The translations under genes were made by a program, and so were the position numbers. From Lachnospiraceae bacterium (GTDB taxonomy: Bacteria > Bacillota > Clostridia > Lachnospirales > Lachnospiraceae), in the NCBI GenBank assembly GCA_017428265.1, contig JAFRRD010000033.1, positions 1 through 64,000 on the forward strand: a stretch of 64,000 nucleotides of DNA, given 5' to 3'. Below, in pieces: positions 53,361 to 63,205 of this stretch (positions are counted from its first letter, which is position 1; every line of letters starts with the position of its first letter). The notes beneath the pieces are model-generated. The model worked only from the letters and a program-made list of their open reading frames with translations, was not told the DNA's origin and searched no databases.

Positions 53361-56273
53361 CTACAGGGTCTCAGTGTGCAGGAACAGGTCACTGTCCGCA
53401 TCAATGCCGGCAGCCGTTCCGAATACGCAGAAGTTGTTCTGCGCCAGCACGGCTTTGACGTAAGGCGCAAGCGCCTTCAGCGTTTCCGGCGTGCAGGCCA
53501 GGGCCTCGTCGCGTTCCTTCTGCAGGTCTTCCTGCGTGATGCCTGACAGCCAGAGCCTGAAGTCTGTGCTTCCCTTCATCGACGGCGTGAGCGGTGAATC
53601 GAAACCGCCGCCGACCGTGGAGATGATGAAACCGTCCACGGCTTCCTGCGGCAGTTCGAGTTTCTCCAGCCAGGCCGGGATCGCCTCGTAGACTTCCTTG
53701 GTCTTCCGGACGTTCGGGTCCCGGTACGATACAAAGAAGGCGTCGCCGCCCATCGTGAAGCGGCACATGCAGCCGTACGCGCCGCCGAGCACACGGACAT
53801 TCTGCCACAGATACCCGGCAGACAGAGCGGAACGCAGCACCGGAAGGGCGCCGGTATAAGGGCCGGCTTCCAGGAAACTCCCGGCCATTGCCACGTAGCC
53901 GACCGCACCGCTGGTCTTTACGCCTTCATTTTTCTTTTCCGGCGCGGGCAGGCGGAAGCAGTCTCCGGCTGTCTCCGGGAAAGCCTTTACAAAATCCGCA
54001 AGCAGGGCTTTGATGCGCGGATAGGCTTCCGCTTCCGACGTGACGTTCAGGATCATGCCGGAACGAGTATATATACGGCGAGCCGTCCCGGCGAGTTTTT
54101 CGGCGATCTCTTCCTTCCGGTTTTCCATACTGTTCTCCAGATCACCTGCAAAGCGGAAGAATTCCAGACCGCCGGTCAGTTCACTGAGCAGGGCCTTGTC
54201 GTCATAATAGGACGAGGCGCGGCGCATGGCGGCCTGATGACCGGCACCCATCAGCGTCTGGCGCAGGCCGGTCACGGTCTCGGCCAGGATCTCGCGGATG
54301 CGGTCCTCTTCATTGAAGCGGGCTTTCAGCAGGACCTCCTTCAGGAGTTCCAGCGCCGGCGCCAGCTTTTCGTCCAGTGCCTTCACCGAAACGGAGACCA
54401 TCGGCGCCCAGCTGTTTTCGTGATAACGGGCGACGGTCTCGATCCCGAAGGTGATGCCGCCGGTCAGTTCCATGCCCATGTCATAGAGTTCGCGATAGTC
54501 GTGGTCTTCCGTCGATACCTGGTTGAAGCAGGATTTGTACAGGCCGAGCCAGGGGATGAGTTCTTCCGGCAGGTCCTTCAGCGGGAAGAACAGCTGCAGA
54601 TAATCTATGCCCGAGGTCTTCTCGCTGCGATGGATCAGCTTCACGCCGCCGGCTTCATCCTCTTCGTTGTCGATATGCCGTGCTCTGCGGGAAAGGTCTG
54701 CGACCGTGATCTTCGGGACCTTCGCAAGGTCTTCCTCGCGGTCGGGCGTTTCCTGCCAGCGCTTCAGTTCGGCCGAATCTTCAACGAGCTTTTTCAGTTC
54801 CTCAGGCGTCATGGCGGCCTTGAGCGCAGCCATTTTCTCTTTCAGCGCGGCATCGTCCTTCTCTGCCTTTCCGGGCTCGGGAACCATTTCCAGCAGCGTG
54901 CAGTGCGGGTTCTCCAGGAAGATCTTACGGATCAGTCCTTCAAAATAACCGTCTTCAACGTGTGCCTTGTAATATGCGCAATCGGCGTCGTAGCGCAGCG
55001 GGCGGAAAGGATCATCCAGGTCATAGAGCCAGTTGCGGAGGATCTCAAGCCCGAAGATCAGGCCCTTCGATAAGCCGCCGAAATCGGCTTCGCGGGTCTG
55101 GAACTCGCTGTTGCTGATCGCCGCCTTCAATGCGGTCCTGTTCAGGCCTTCCGAGGCCAGTTTTTCAAGTGTTTCACGGATCACACGGGCAAATTTCTCT
55201 TTTTTGCCCGACGGCGCATCCTTTGCCGTGACCGAGAAGAAGCCCTGCAGCATTTCCGGATCGTTCATGCCGGAAACATCCTTGCCGAGGCCGGCGTCCA
55301 GCAGCGCTTTCTTGAGCGGCGCACCGGGCGCGTTCAGAAGGACCTGCTCCAGGATGCTGAGCGCAGCCATCGTCTGGATGTCTTTCACTTCTCCGGTCAC
55401 CCACTGCATCGAATAGCAGCTGCGGCCTTCCGGGTCCTCGTCGGAACCGACGGGATAGGCAATGCTGAACGTCCTGGGCGCATCAAAGGCAGGCTGAAGC
55501 TTCAGCGCGGAATCGATCTCCTCGCGCTCGTAAGCGGCCAGATAGGCTTCGTCGATGAAGCGCAGACGGTCGTCCATGTCGCAGTTGCCGTACAGGTAGA
55601 TCCAGGAATTGGACGGATGGTACAGCTTTTTGTGGAAGGCGCAGAACTTCTCATAGGAAAGCGTCGGGATCGCTTCCGGAGCGCCGCCGCTTTCAAAACC
55701 GTAGGAGGTATCCGGAAACAGGCTGTTCTTCGCATAGCGGTCGAGCATCCCGTCAACTGAGGAAAATGCCCCTTTCATTTCGCTGTAGACCACGCCGTTC
55801 ATCGTCAGCTCAGCGTCTTCGCTCTCCAGTTCATAACGCCAGCCTTCCTGGCGGAAAATGCGGCTGTCGCCGTGCAGCAACGGATGAAAGACCGCGTCCA
55901 GATAGACGTCCATCAGATTCGCGAAGTCCCTGTCGTTGCAGCTGGACACGGGATAGACTGTCTTGTCCGGATAGGTCATCGCGTTTAGGAAGGTATTCGG
56001 CGAGGTCTTCATCAGTTCGACGAAAGGATCCTTGACCGGAAATCTGTCGCTCCCGCAGAGTACCGAATGCTCCAGAATGTGGGAAAGCCCGCTGTCGTCT
56101 ATCGGCGGCGTGCGGAAAGCGATGGCAAAGACCTTGTTCGGATCCTCCGCCGGAAGGCAGATCACGCGGGCACCGGTCTTTTTATGGCGGAGCACATACG
56201 CAGTAAGTCCGAGCTCTTCCAGCCCGGACTCCTTCACAAGTTCATAAGTTTCGGGAAATCTCATCTGTTCCAT
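53361..56273 (-). CDS. M16C insulinase-family metallopeptidase (presequence-protease-like)
   Basis: A 970-residue protein with the inverted zinc motif H65-x2-E68-H69 in G-L-S-H-I-L-E-H-S near the N-terminus, and four M16-type domains by length, like the presequence protease/PreP family. M16C enzymes degrade peptides inside a closed chamber; the bacterial members are usually cytosolic, and no signal peptide is seen. The gene lies between an MltG fragment and era; a functional link is not evident. Confidence 0.9.
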   Translation of the reverse strand: MEQMRFPETYELVKESGLEELGLTAYVLRHKKTGARVICLPAEDPNKVFAIAFRTPPIDDSGLSHILEHSVLCGSDRFPVKDPFVELMKTSPNTFLNAMTYPDKTVYPVSSCNDRDFANLMDVYLDAVFHPLLHGDSRIFRQEGWRYELESEDAELTMNGVVYSEMKGAFSSVDGMLDRYAKNSLFPDTSYGFESGGAPEAIPTLSYEKFCAFHKKLYHPSNSWIYLYGNCDMDDRLRFIDEAYLAAYEREEIDSALKLQPAFDAPRTFSIAYPVGSDEDPEGRSCYSMQWVTGEVKDIQTMAALSILEQVLLNAPGAPLKKALLDAGLGKDVSGMNDPEMLQGFFSVTAKDAPSGKKEKFARVIRETLEKLASEGLNRTALKAAISNSEFQTREADFGGLSKGLIFGLEILRNWLYDLDDPFRPLRYDADCAYYKAHVEDGYFEGLIRKIFLENPHCTLLEMVPEPGKAEKDDAALKEKMAALKAAMTPEELKKLVEDSAELKRWQETPDREEDLAKVPKITVADLSRRARHIDNEEDEAGGVKLIHRSEKTSGIDYLQLFFPLKDLPEELIPWLGLYKSCFNQVSTEDHDYRELYDMGMELTGGITFGIETVARYHENSWAPMVSVSVKALDEKLAPALELLKEVLLKARFNEEDRIREILAETVTGLRQTLMGAGHQAAMRRASSYYDDKALLSELTGGLEFFRFAGDLENSMENRKEEIAEKLAGTARRIYTRSGMILNVTSEAEAYPRIKALLADFVKAFPETAGDCFRLPAPEKKNEGVKTSGAVGYVAMAGSFLEAGPYTGALPVLRSALSAGYLWQNVRVLGGAYGCMCRFTMGGDAFFVSYRDPNVRKTKEVYEAIPAWLEKLELPQEAVDGFIISTVGGGFDSPLTPSMKGSTDFRLWLSGITQEDLQKERDEALACTPETLKALAPYVKAVLAQNNFCVFGTAAGIDADSDLFLHTETL

Positions 56274-56320
56274 ACTGTCTCCTCAGATGCGGATATTGTT
56301 TTCGGCGCGCGGCTCCGGGC

Positions 56321-56761
56321 CTATTGCTCCGGCGGCGTCGACATGATGCGCAGCATCTCGTAGATGGTCTGCGACGAATTCAGCGTATAGGTCCCGGGCA
56401 GGATCTCGTAGCCGTAGATCTTTGCCTGGACGACGAAGACGGCTCTGTTCGCGGTCAGTCCGTTCTGGACAAGCTCCTCTCCGACCGAACGGAGCGACTG
56501 GCCTTCGAGAACCGTAAACTCGACATTGCGTCCGGGTGCCTGATCGACTGTCGGCGTCGTAAAGACCGAGTAGCCGAAGCGGTAGGCCCAGCGCATGCCG
56601 TAAAAGAGTGCCATAACAAACACAGCCGCAACGGCGATCTTGAACACGACGTGAAGTCCGTGTGTCAGGATCGACCGTGCTGCTTCCCGCTCTTCCCTGT
56701 CTTTTCGTTCCTCGTAGCGGTCCTGGACCGTATTACCGGAACTCTTTTCGGAAAAAGCCAC
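56321..56761 (-). CDS. Short MltG-like membrane protein (LysM-like part only)
   Basis: A 146-residue protein: a charged cytoplasmic N-terminus (residues 1-32), one membrane helix (about 38-58), and an external domain (75-146) resembling the N-terminal LysM-like region of MltG/YceG (F-T-V-L-E-G-Q-S-L-R-S-V-G-E-E-L, then L-P-G-T-Y-T-L-N). The catalytic glutamate domain of the endolytic transglycosylase is absent, so it probably has no lytic activity. It follows rnj by 3 bases. Confidence 0.75.
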   Translation of the reverse strand: MAFSEKSSGNTVQDRYEERKDREEREAARSILTHGLHVVFKIAVAAVFVMALFYGMRWAYRFGYSVFTTPTVDQAPGRNVEFTVLEGQSLRSVGEELVQNGLTANRAVFVVQAKIYGYEILPGTYTLNSSQTIYEMLRIMSTPPEQ

Positions 56762-56764
56762 TGC

Positions 56765-58414
56765 CTAGACCTCCATGATGATCGGAATGATCATCGGGCT
56801 CCTGCGCATGCGTTTCCACAGGAAGTCACCGAGATCGTCCTTCATTTCCTGTTTAATCTTCGTCCAGTCGGCAACGCCGCGGCTGCGGCAGCTGACGATG
56901 GTGCCGTACGCGACTTCCTGTGCCTCCTCCATGAGTTCTTCGGACTCACGGACGTAGACGAAGCCGCGTGTGATGATATCCGGTCCGGCAAGCAGTTCGC
57001 CCGTGCCGTGCTGGAACACGGATACCAGAATGATGATGCCGTGCTGCGCCAGCAGCTGGCGGTCGCGCAGGACGATGTTGCCCACGTCGCCGACGCCGAG
57101 ACCGTCCACGAGGATACGGCCGTTCGCGACCTTATCCACAACGGAAGCGCCTTCCTCGTCCACCTCGAGCACGTCGCCCGCTTCCATCAGGAAGATGTTC
57201 TCGCGCGGAATGCCGAGATCGGCGGCGATGGACGCCTGCGCCTGGCGGTGGCGGTATTCGCCGTGCACCGGGATCGCGAATTTCGGCTTGCAGAGGGAGT
57301 AAATCAATTTGATCTCTTCCTGGCAGGCGTGGCCGGATACGTGCACGTCCTGGAAAATGACCTTCGCGCCCTGGGCGGTCAGCTCGTTGATGATCTTAGC
57401 GACAGCCTTCTCGTTGCCGGGGATCGGCGTGGAACTCAGGATGATGACGTCGGTCGGATCGATCGTGACCTTGCGGTGGATGCTCGCGGCCATGCGGGAA
57501 AGCGAAGCCATGCTCTCACCCTGGCTGCCCGTCGTGATCAGCACGGTCTTCTCACGAGGGAAGTTGCGGATATCCTCCAGTGAGACCAGCGTCTCCTCGG
57601 GAATATTGATGTAGCCGACTTCCGAAGCCGTGCTCAGGATGCGCGTCATGCTGCGGCCGTCCACGGCCACCTTGCGGTCGTAGCGTACCGCTGCGTTGAT
57701 GATCTGCTGCACGCGGTCGACGTTAGAGGCGAAGGTCGCCACGATGATGCGGCTGTTCTGGTTCTCGGCGAAGATATTATCGATCGTGCGGCCGACGGTG
57801 CTTTCCGACATCGTAAAGCCCTCGCGTATCGCATTCGTTGAATCGCAGAGGAGCGCCAGGACGCCCTGCTGGCCGAGTTCGGCGAAGCGGGCAAGATTGA
57901 TCGGATCGCCGAAAACAGGCGTGTAGTCGACCTTGAAGTCGCCCGTATGCACCACGGTGCCGGCCGGGCAGCTGATGGCGAAGGCCGCCGCATCCACGAT
58001 GCTGTGGTTCGTGCGGATGAATTCCACCTTGAACGAACCGGTCGTAACAGTCTGCCCGTAGCCGACGATCTTCCGGCGTGCGGTATTTTCCAGGCCCTGC
58101 TCCTCGAGTTTTCCTTCGATGAGCGCCATGGTCAGTTTGGTGCCGTAAATGGGAACGTTGACCTTTCGCAGGATGTACGGCAGCGCTCCGATGTGGTCCT
58201 CATGTCCGTGCGTTATGAAGAAGCCGCGCACGCGGTCGAGGTTTTCCTCCAGGTAGGTCACGTCCGGGATGACCAGGTCGATGCCGAGCATGTCGTCGCT
58301 CGGGAAGGCCAGCCCGCAGTCCACGACGATGATATCGTCTTCGTACTCAAATGCAGTAATGTTCATCCCGATCTGGTCGAGGCCGCCAAGCGGGATAATG
58401 CGGAGTTTGCTCAT
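56765..58414 (-). CDS. rnj: Ribonuclease J
   Basis: A 549-residue metallo-beta-lactamase/beta-CASP RNase. The zinc motif is H-G-H-E-D-H at residues 69-74; later D-S-T-N and H-V-S-G-H (near 365) belong to the beta-CASP core; a C-terminal domain follows. It has 5'-3' exonuclease and endonuclease activity in mRNA decay and rRNA maturation. A single copy is seen in the window. Confidence 0.95.
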   Translation of the reverse strand: MSKLRIIPLGGLDQIGMNITAFEYEDDIIVVDCGLAFPSDDMLGIDLVIPDVTYLEENLDRVRGFFITHGHEDHIGALPYILRKVNVPIYGTKLTMALIEGKLEEQGLENTARRKIVGYGQTVTTGSFKVEFIRTNHSIVDAAAFAISCPAGTVVHTGDFKVDYTPVFGDPINLARFAELGQQGVLALLCDSTNAIREGFTMSESTVGRTIDNIFAENQNSRIIVATFASNVDRVQQIINAAVRYDRKVAVDGRSMTRILSTASEVGYINIPEETLVSLEDIRNFPREKTVLITTGSQGESMASLSRMAASIHRKVTIDPTDVIILSSTPIPGNEKAVAKIINELTAQGAKVIFQDVHVSGHACQEEIKLIYSLCKPKFAIPVHGEYRHRQAQASIAADLGIPRENIFLMEAGDVLEVDEEGASVVDKVANGRILVDGLGVGDVGNIVLRDRQLLAQHGIIILVSVFQHGTGELLAGPDIITRGFVYVRESEELMEEAQEVAYGTIVSCRSRGVADWTKIKQEMKDDLGDFLWKRMRRSPMIIPIIMEV

Positions 58415-58436
58415 TTGTTTTCTCCTGATTTATTTG

Positions 58437-58694
58437 TCAGAACTGCAGATCGATGTCGTCAAGCTGCTCGGCAAATACGCTGAGCAGATAGTCCAGGGCG
58501 CTGTCGTCGGTCACCGGCTCGTAGACCGCCTCCTCGCTCCCTTCCGGAGAAACATCCTTAAAGATGTAGCACTCTCCGTCTCCGGCCTCCACGTCCGAAG
58601 CCAGCAGATAATCCTCGCCGGCCAGCTTCGTCGTGTCGATCACATACAGTTCGATCTCTTCTCCGAGGTCTCCTTTAAATCTGATCTTCTCCAT
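58437..58694 (-). CDS. DUF1292 protein
   Basis: An 85-residue acidic protein of the YrzB/DUF1292 family: I-E-L-Y-V-I-D-T-T near residue 14, Y-L-L-A-S-D near 29 and a tail rich in Asp, Glu and Leu. The family regularly follows ireB-ruvX. The function is unknown. It overlaps ruvX by 20 bases. Confidence 0.85.
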   Translation of the reverse strand: MEKIRFKGDLGEEIELYVIDTTKLAGEDYLLASDVEAGDGECYIFKDVSPEGSEEAVYEPVTDDSALDYLLSVFAEQLDDIDLQF

Positions 58695-59121
58695 GCTTCA
58701 CCTCCTCCCGTGAAATAAAGCTCTCCAGGATCAGTACGGCAGCCAGCTGGTCGATGACCTCCTTGCGGTCCTTCCGGGCAAAGCCCGTCTCGTCAAGGAT
58801 CTCACCGGCTTCCAGCGTGGTCAGCCGTTCGTCTTCGTAGTACACCGGAAGGCCTGTGCGTCTTGCGACAGCCTCCCCGAACTGCCGGGCCAGTTGCGCG
58901 CGTTCTCCTTCCGTATCATCCATGTTGAGCGGCAGTCCGACCACGACGGCAGAGATCTCCATTTCGCGGCAGAGGGCTTCGATCCGCGCCAGCGTGCGGC
59001 GCAGTTTCTTTTCCTCTTTCCGGACGATCGTCTCCACCGGCTGGACGGTCAGCCCCAGCGGATCGGTCGCCGCAGTGCCTACGGTCTTCGAACCGTAGTC
59101 AAGGCCCAGCAGGCGCCTCAT
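58675..59121 (-). CDS. ruvX: RuvX/YqgF-type Holliday-junction resolvase-like nuclease
   Basis: A 148-residue RNase-H-fold protein: L-G-L-D-Y-G-S-K near residue 5, [10 protein letters not shown] near 60, and Y-E-D-E-R-L-T-T near 95. YqgF helps mature 16S rRNA in E. coli, while the RuvX name refers to Holliday-junction resolution. It overlaps ireB by 4 bases. Confidence 0.93.
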   Translation of the reverse strand: MRRLLGLDYGSKTVGTAATDPLGLTVQPVETIVRKEEKKLRRTLARIEALCREMEISAVVVGLPLNMDDTEGERAQLARQFGEAVARRTGLPVYYEDERLTTLEAGEILDETGFARKDRKEVIDQLAAVLILESFISREEVKHGEDQI

Positions 59122-59390
59122 TGTTTTTCGATCACGTTCGCGATGTAGGCCCGGAGGATCTCCTCCAGGATCTCGTCGCGTTCCACCTGGGAGATCAGGT
59201 AGCGGGCGTCGCGGTAACTCGTCACGTAGGTCGGGTCGCCCGACATGATATAGCCGACGATCTGGCTGACGGGGTCGTAGCCCTTGGTCTGCAGGGCACG
59301 GTAGACCTGCTCCAGCATCTCGTCGATCGGCAGGGTGCGTTCCTGGATCGGCTGAAAGCTCTTCGTCATTTTCAATTCGTTATCCGTCAT
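59118..59390 (-). CDS. ireB: IreB family regulatory phosphoprotein
   Basis: A 90-residue protein with L-E-Q-V-Y-R-A-L near residue 25, [19 protein letters not shown] near 38, and I-S-Q-V-E-R-D-E-I at the end. IreB is a substrate of the PASTA-kinase IreK in enterococci and tunes cephalosporin resistance. The usual upstream neighbour alaS is absent here. Confidence 0.93.
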   Translation of the reverse strand: MTDNELKMTKSFQPIQERTLPIDEMLEQVYRALQTKGYDPVSQIVGYIMSGDPTYVTSYRDARYLISQVERDEILEEILRAYIANVIEKQ

Positions 59391-59416
59391 ACTGTCCTCC
59401 TGAATAAGGCTGTAAC

Positions 59417-61318
59417 TCAGTTTCCTCTGAAGCGCTTCCAGTAGGAAGCCAGGATCAGATCGCCTTCTTTGCCCAGATAGTGGTACATATCGCAGAGATC
59501 GAGCGTCTCCTGGGAAGGGAACACATTCTCGTCTTCGCGGATATCCTCCTCGATCAGCTGCATGGTCGCTGCATTCGGCGTGGGGTAGGTCAAATAGTCA
59601 AAGGTGGCAAGGCCCGCTTCCGCATCCAGCAGGAAATTGATGAACTTCTCGGCGCCTTCCTTGTTTTTGGCATTGGCCGGGATTACGAAGCAGTCGAACC
59701 AGACGTTCGTGCCCTCTTCGGGGATGACATAGTCAAGGTTCTCGTTCTCGTCCAGGCAGTAGAGGTATTCTCCGGAGTAGATCATGCCGAGGCCGGCGCT
59801 CTCCGTGATCAGGTCGTCGCGGGCCGTGTCGTTTTCATAGGCCTGCACCAGCGGCTGCTGCACGATCAGCAGTTCCACGACCTTCTGCAGTTCTTCCGGA
59901 TCCTTGGTGTTCATGTCATAGCCGAGGATCTTTTCGGCGACCATGAAGGTGTCGCGCAGGCTGTCCATCATCAGGATGCCGTATTCGGCCAATTCCGGAT
60001 CCCACAGATCCTTCCAGCTCGTGATGCGGCCTTCGGGGATCATCGTCTTGTTGTAGAGGATGCCCACGGTGCCCCAGGCATAGGGGATCATATACTGATT
60101 GCCCGGATCCGAGCGCGCCAGGATCTCCATGTAGGAGGGCTCCAGGTTCGCCGCGTTCGGGATGTTGTCGTAGTTGATCTGCTGCAGGAGCTTGTTCTCG
60201 ATCATCTTCTCGACCGTATAGTCGCCGGCCACCACCAGGTCATAGCTGACCTGGCCGCCTTCAATGATCGGATACATGCTTTCGTTCGTGTCAAAGGTAT
60301 CCATGACGACTGAAATGCCGGTCTCCGCTTCAAAGGCAGAGATCAGGTCCGGATCGATATAGTCGCCGTAGTTGTAGAAATAGATCACCTCGCCCTTGCC
60401 GGCCATTGCACCGACATAGGGGCTGGCCAGGATGCACACGGCAGCGACCGCCGCGGCAATCACGCCGTAGCCGACCTTCTTCGCTGTCCTGCGTTTCCGG
60501 CGCTGTTCGGGCGTCAGTTCGCGGCCTTCTTTCTCCGCCTTTTCCTTTGCCTTCTCTACTTTCTCCGGCAGGAAATTGGAGATCAGCAGCACGATCAGCA
60601 CGATCACGAAGATGACCGTGGACAGGGCAAAGATCGTCGGCCGGATGCCGACCTTCACCTGGCTGTAGACCAGCGTGGAGATCGTATTGATGCCGGCGCC
60701 GCGCGTGAAATAGGTGATGATGAAATCATCCAGGCTCATCGTGAAGGCCAGCAGGAAGCCGGAGAACACGCCCGGCATGATGTCCGGCAGCACGATGTGC
60801 AGGAAGGCATAGACCGGCGTCGCGCCGAGATCCTGCGCCGCTTCGAAATGGATCGTCCCGGTCTGCCGGAGCTTGGGCAGGACGTTCAGGATGACGTAGG
60901 GCAGACAGAAGGTGATGTGCGCAAAGACCACCGTGCCGAGGCTCAGGGAGATTCCGAACATGCCGAAGGCCAGAAGGAGCGCAACAGCCGTCACGATATC
61001 GGCGTTCAGCAGCGGGATGTTGGTCAGCTGCAGGACCGTATTCTTCTGCCGCTTGGACAGCGCCATGATGCCCACGCAGGCCACGGTCCCGACGACGGTC
61101 GAGACGACCGCGGCAATCAGCGCGATGAACAGCGTGTTGCAGAAAGCGTTCAGTACCTGCGGGTTGCTGAACATTTCCTGGTACCATTTCAGGGTGAAGC
61201 CCTTCCACACGCCCATGGTCTTCGTGTTGTTGAAGCTGAGCACGATCAAAGTGACGATGGGCAGGTACAGGAACAGCAGGATGATGATAAGGTAAAAACG
61301 TTTGAGGAAGTTCTTCAT
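59417..61318 (-). CDS. Fused polyamine ABC permease and substrate-binding protein (PotC-PotD)
   Basis: A 633-residue protein. Residues 1-255 are a PotC-type permease with about six helices and an EAA loop (E-A-A-Q-D-L-G-A near 160). A Lys/Glu-rich linker (255-290) and one helix (about 292-312) join it to a PotD-type solute-binding domain (from 318: [12 protein letters not shown], ending near 633). The fusion tethers the receptor to the membrane; such fusions occur in Clostridia and streptococci. The substrate is spermidine/putrescine by family. It overlaps potB by 4 bases. Confidence 0.92.
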   Translation of the reverse strand: MKNFLKRFYLIIILLFLYLPIVTLIVLSFNNTKTMGVWKGFTLKWYQEMFSNPQVLNAFCNTLFIALIAAVVSTVVGTVACVGIMALSKRQKNTVLQLTNIPLLNADIVTAVALLLAFGMFGISLSLGTVVFAHITFCLPYVILNVLPKLRQTGTIHFEAAQDLGATPVYAFLHIVLPDIMPGVFSGFLLAFTMSLDDFIITYFTRGAGINTISTLVYSQVKVGIRPTIFALSTVIFVIVLIVLLISNFLPEKVEKAKEKAEKEGRELTPEQRRKRRTAKKVGYGVIAAAVAAVCILASPYVGAMAGKGEVIYFYNYGDYIDPDLISAFEAETGISVVMDTFDTNESMYPIIEGGQVSYDLVVAGDYTVEKMIENKLLQQINYDNIPNAANLEPSYMEILARSDPGNQYMIPYAWGTVGILYNKTMIPEGRITSWKDLWDPELAEYGILMMDSLRDTFMVAEKILGYDMNTKDPEELQKVVELLIVQQPLVQAYENDTARDDLITESAGLGMIYSGEYLYCLDENENLDYVIPEEGTNVWFDCFVIPANAKNKEGAEKFINFLLDAEAGLATFDYLTYPTPNAATMQLIEEDIREDENVFPSQETLDLCDMYHYLGKEGDLILASYWKRFRGN

Positions 61319-62130
61319 ACGATGGAGCCCTCCCCGTTTTTATCGAATTTGTTGAGCAGGGCCATACTGATCAGAATGAAGACCATCATGACGAGCGACA
61401 GGCCGGAACCGAGCTGCCGGTTGCCGTTTAAGGTGAATTCCTGCTCGATGATGTTTCCGATCAGGTAGATCTTGCCGCCGCCGAGGAACTGGGAGATCAC
61501 GAAGGTGGTGACGGCCGGCACGAAGACCATCGTGATGCCGCTGATGATGCCCGGCATGGAAAGCGGCAGGAGGACCTTCGTCAGCACGGTCTTGCCCGAC
61601 GCGCCGAGGTCGTAGGCCGCCTCGATCAGGTTGTTGTCGATCTTCGCCATCACATTGTAGATCGGCAGGATCATAAAGGGCAAAAAGTCATAGACCATGC
61701 CGAGAACGACCGCAGCCGGCGTATTGATGATCCGGATCGGGTCGAGGTTCAGCGAGCCGAGGATGCCGTTTATAACGCCGTTGTTGGCGAGCAGAGCCTT
61801 CCAGGCGAAGGTGCGCAGCAGGAAGTTCATCCACATCGGCAGGATCAGGATGAAGACCACAAAGCCTTTCTTTCCGCCGGCGTGTTTTCGGAGGATCAGC
61901 CCGACCGGGTAGGCAAGAAGCAGGCAGACTACCGTGCAGATGAGGGCCAGAAGAAGCGCCAGCCCAAGGGCTTTGGCATGCTCCTCATCAGCGATCGCCG
62001 TAATGTTGGCCAGCGTGAAATGCCCTTCCTGATCCGTGAAGCCGTAATAAACGATGGCCAGCAGCGGGATGACCGTGCCGCAGAGGATAAAGACAAGATA
62101 CGGGGCCGTGAGCCATTTCTTCTTAAACAT
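61315..62130 (-). CDS. potB: Polyamine ABC transporter permease
   Basis: A 271-residue membrane protein with six helices and the EAA motif (E-A-A-Y-D-L-G-A-S near 170). It should pair with the PotC part of the next gene as the membrane channel. It overlaps potA by 8 bases, so the operon is potA-potB-potCD. Confidence 0.92.
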   Translation of the reverse strand: MFKKKWLTAPYLVFILCGTVIPLLAIVYYGFTDQEGHFTLANITAIADEEHAKALGLALLLALICTVVCLLLAYPVGLILRKHAGGKKGFVVFILILPMWMNFLLRTFAWKALLANNGVINGILGSLNLDPIRIINTPAAVVLGMVYDFLPFMILPIYNVMAKIDNNLIEAAYDLGASGKTVLTKVLLPLSMPGIISGITMVFVPAVTTFVISQFLGGGKIYLIGNIIEQEFTLNGNRQLGSGLSLVMMVFILISMALLNKFDKNGEGSIV

Positions 62131-63193
62131 CTACCACCACTGCCTCCTCGTCTTCCGATTCCGGTTTGTTCATGATCTGGATGTTGAAGGGATCCACGCT
62201 CAGGGAGACCGGCTGTCCTACGGGGAACATCGAAGTCGACTGCACGAGCCATTCGAAACCGCCCGCCTGGACTTCCATCTCGTAATGGACGCCCTTGAAG
62301 ATCAGATGGCTGACTACGCCGTCCATCTGGCCTTTTCCGGCCTCGCCGAGGATCACGTCCTCCGGCCGGATGACCACGTCTACCGGTTTGTTCTCGCCGA
62401 AGCCCGTATCCACGCAGGGGAAATCCACTCCGAGGATGCGGACCAGCTTGTCGCGCAGCATGATGCCGCCGAGGATGTTGCTGTCGCCGATGAAGGTCGC
62501 GACGAAGGCGTTCTCCGGCTCGTTGTAGATGTTCTCGGGCGTGCCCATCTGCTGGATATAGCCCTGGTTCATCACGACGACCGTGTCGGACATCGTCAGC
62601 GCCTCTTCCTGGTCGTGCGTCACGTAGATGAAGGTGATGCCGAGCTCATTTTTCAGTCGGATCAGTTCATACTGCATGTCCTGGCGCAGTTTCAGGTCGA
62701 GAGCGCCCAGCGGTTCGTCGAGCAGCAGGACCTTTGGCTCGTTCACGATGGCGCGCGCGATCGCGATACGCTGCTGCTGGCCGCCGGAAAGCATGGTGAC
62801 GTCGCGGTTCGCGTAGTCATCCATGTTCACGAGCTTCAGCGCGTATTTGATCTTGTCGCGGATATATTCGTCGCTTTTCCCGCTGATCTTCAGGCCGAAA
62901 GCGATGTTTTCGCCGACGGTCATGTGCGGAAAAAGCGCATACTTCTGAAAGACGGTATTGAGTTGCCGTTTATTCGGCGGAAGATTCGTAATATCCTTTC
63001 CCTCGAACAGGACACGGCCCTGGTCCGGCGTAATGAAACCGCCGATGATCCGGAGCGTTGTGGTCTTGCCGCAGCCCGAAGGCCCCAGCAGCGTCATGAA
63101 CGTGTTTTCCTTGACTTCCAGGCAGAGGTCGTCCAGGACCAGGTCATTGTCAAACTTTTTTGACACGTGCTGCAGTTCCAGAATATTGCTCAT
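62123..63193 (-). CDS. potA: Polyamine ABC transporter ATP-binding protein
   Basis: A 356-residue ATPase: Walker A G-P-S-G-C-G-K-T at residues 37-44, signature L-S-G-G-Q-Q-Q-R near 135, Walker [13 protein letters not shown] near 155, and a C-terminal TOBE-type regulatory domain. It drives import with PotB and PotC-PotD. The sequence begins M-S-N-I-L-E-L; it is the first gene of the operon. Confidence 0.95.
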   Translation of the reverse strand: MSNILELQHVSKKFDNDLVLDDLCLEVKENTFMTLLGPSGCGKTTTLRIIGGFITPDQGRVLFEGKDITNLPPNKRQLNTVFQKYALFPHMTVGENIAFGLKISGKSDEYIRDKIKYALKLVNMDDYANRDVTMLSGGQQQRIAIARAIVNEPKVLLLDEPLGALDLKLRQDMQYELIRLKNELGITFIYVTHDQEEALTMSDTVVVMNQGYIQQMGTPENIYNEPENAFVATFIGDSNILGGIMLRDKLVRILGVDFPCVDTGFGENKPVDVVIRPEDVILGEAGKGQMDGVVSHLIFKGVHYEMEVQAGGFEWLVQSTSMFPVGQPVSLSVDPFNIQIMNKPESEDEEAVVVDV

Positions 63194-63205
63194 CTCATTC
63201 TCCTT

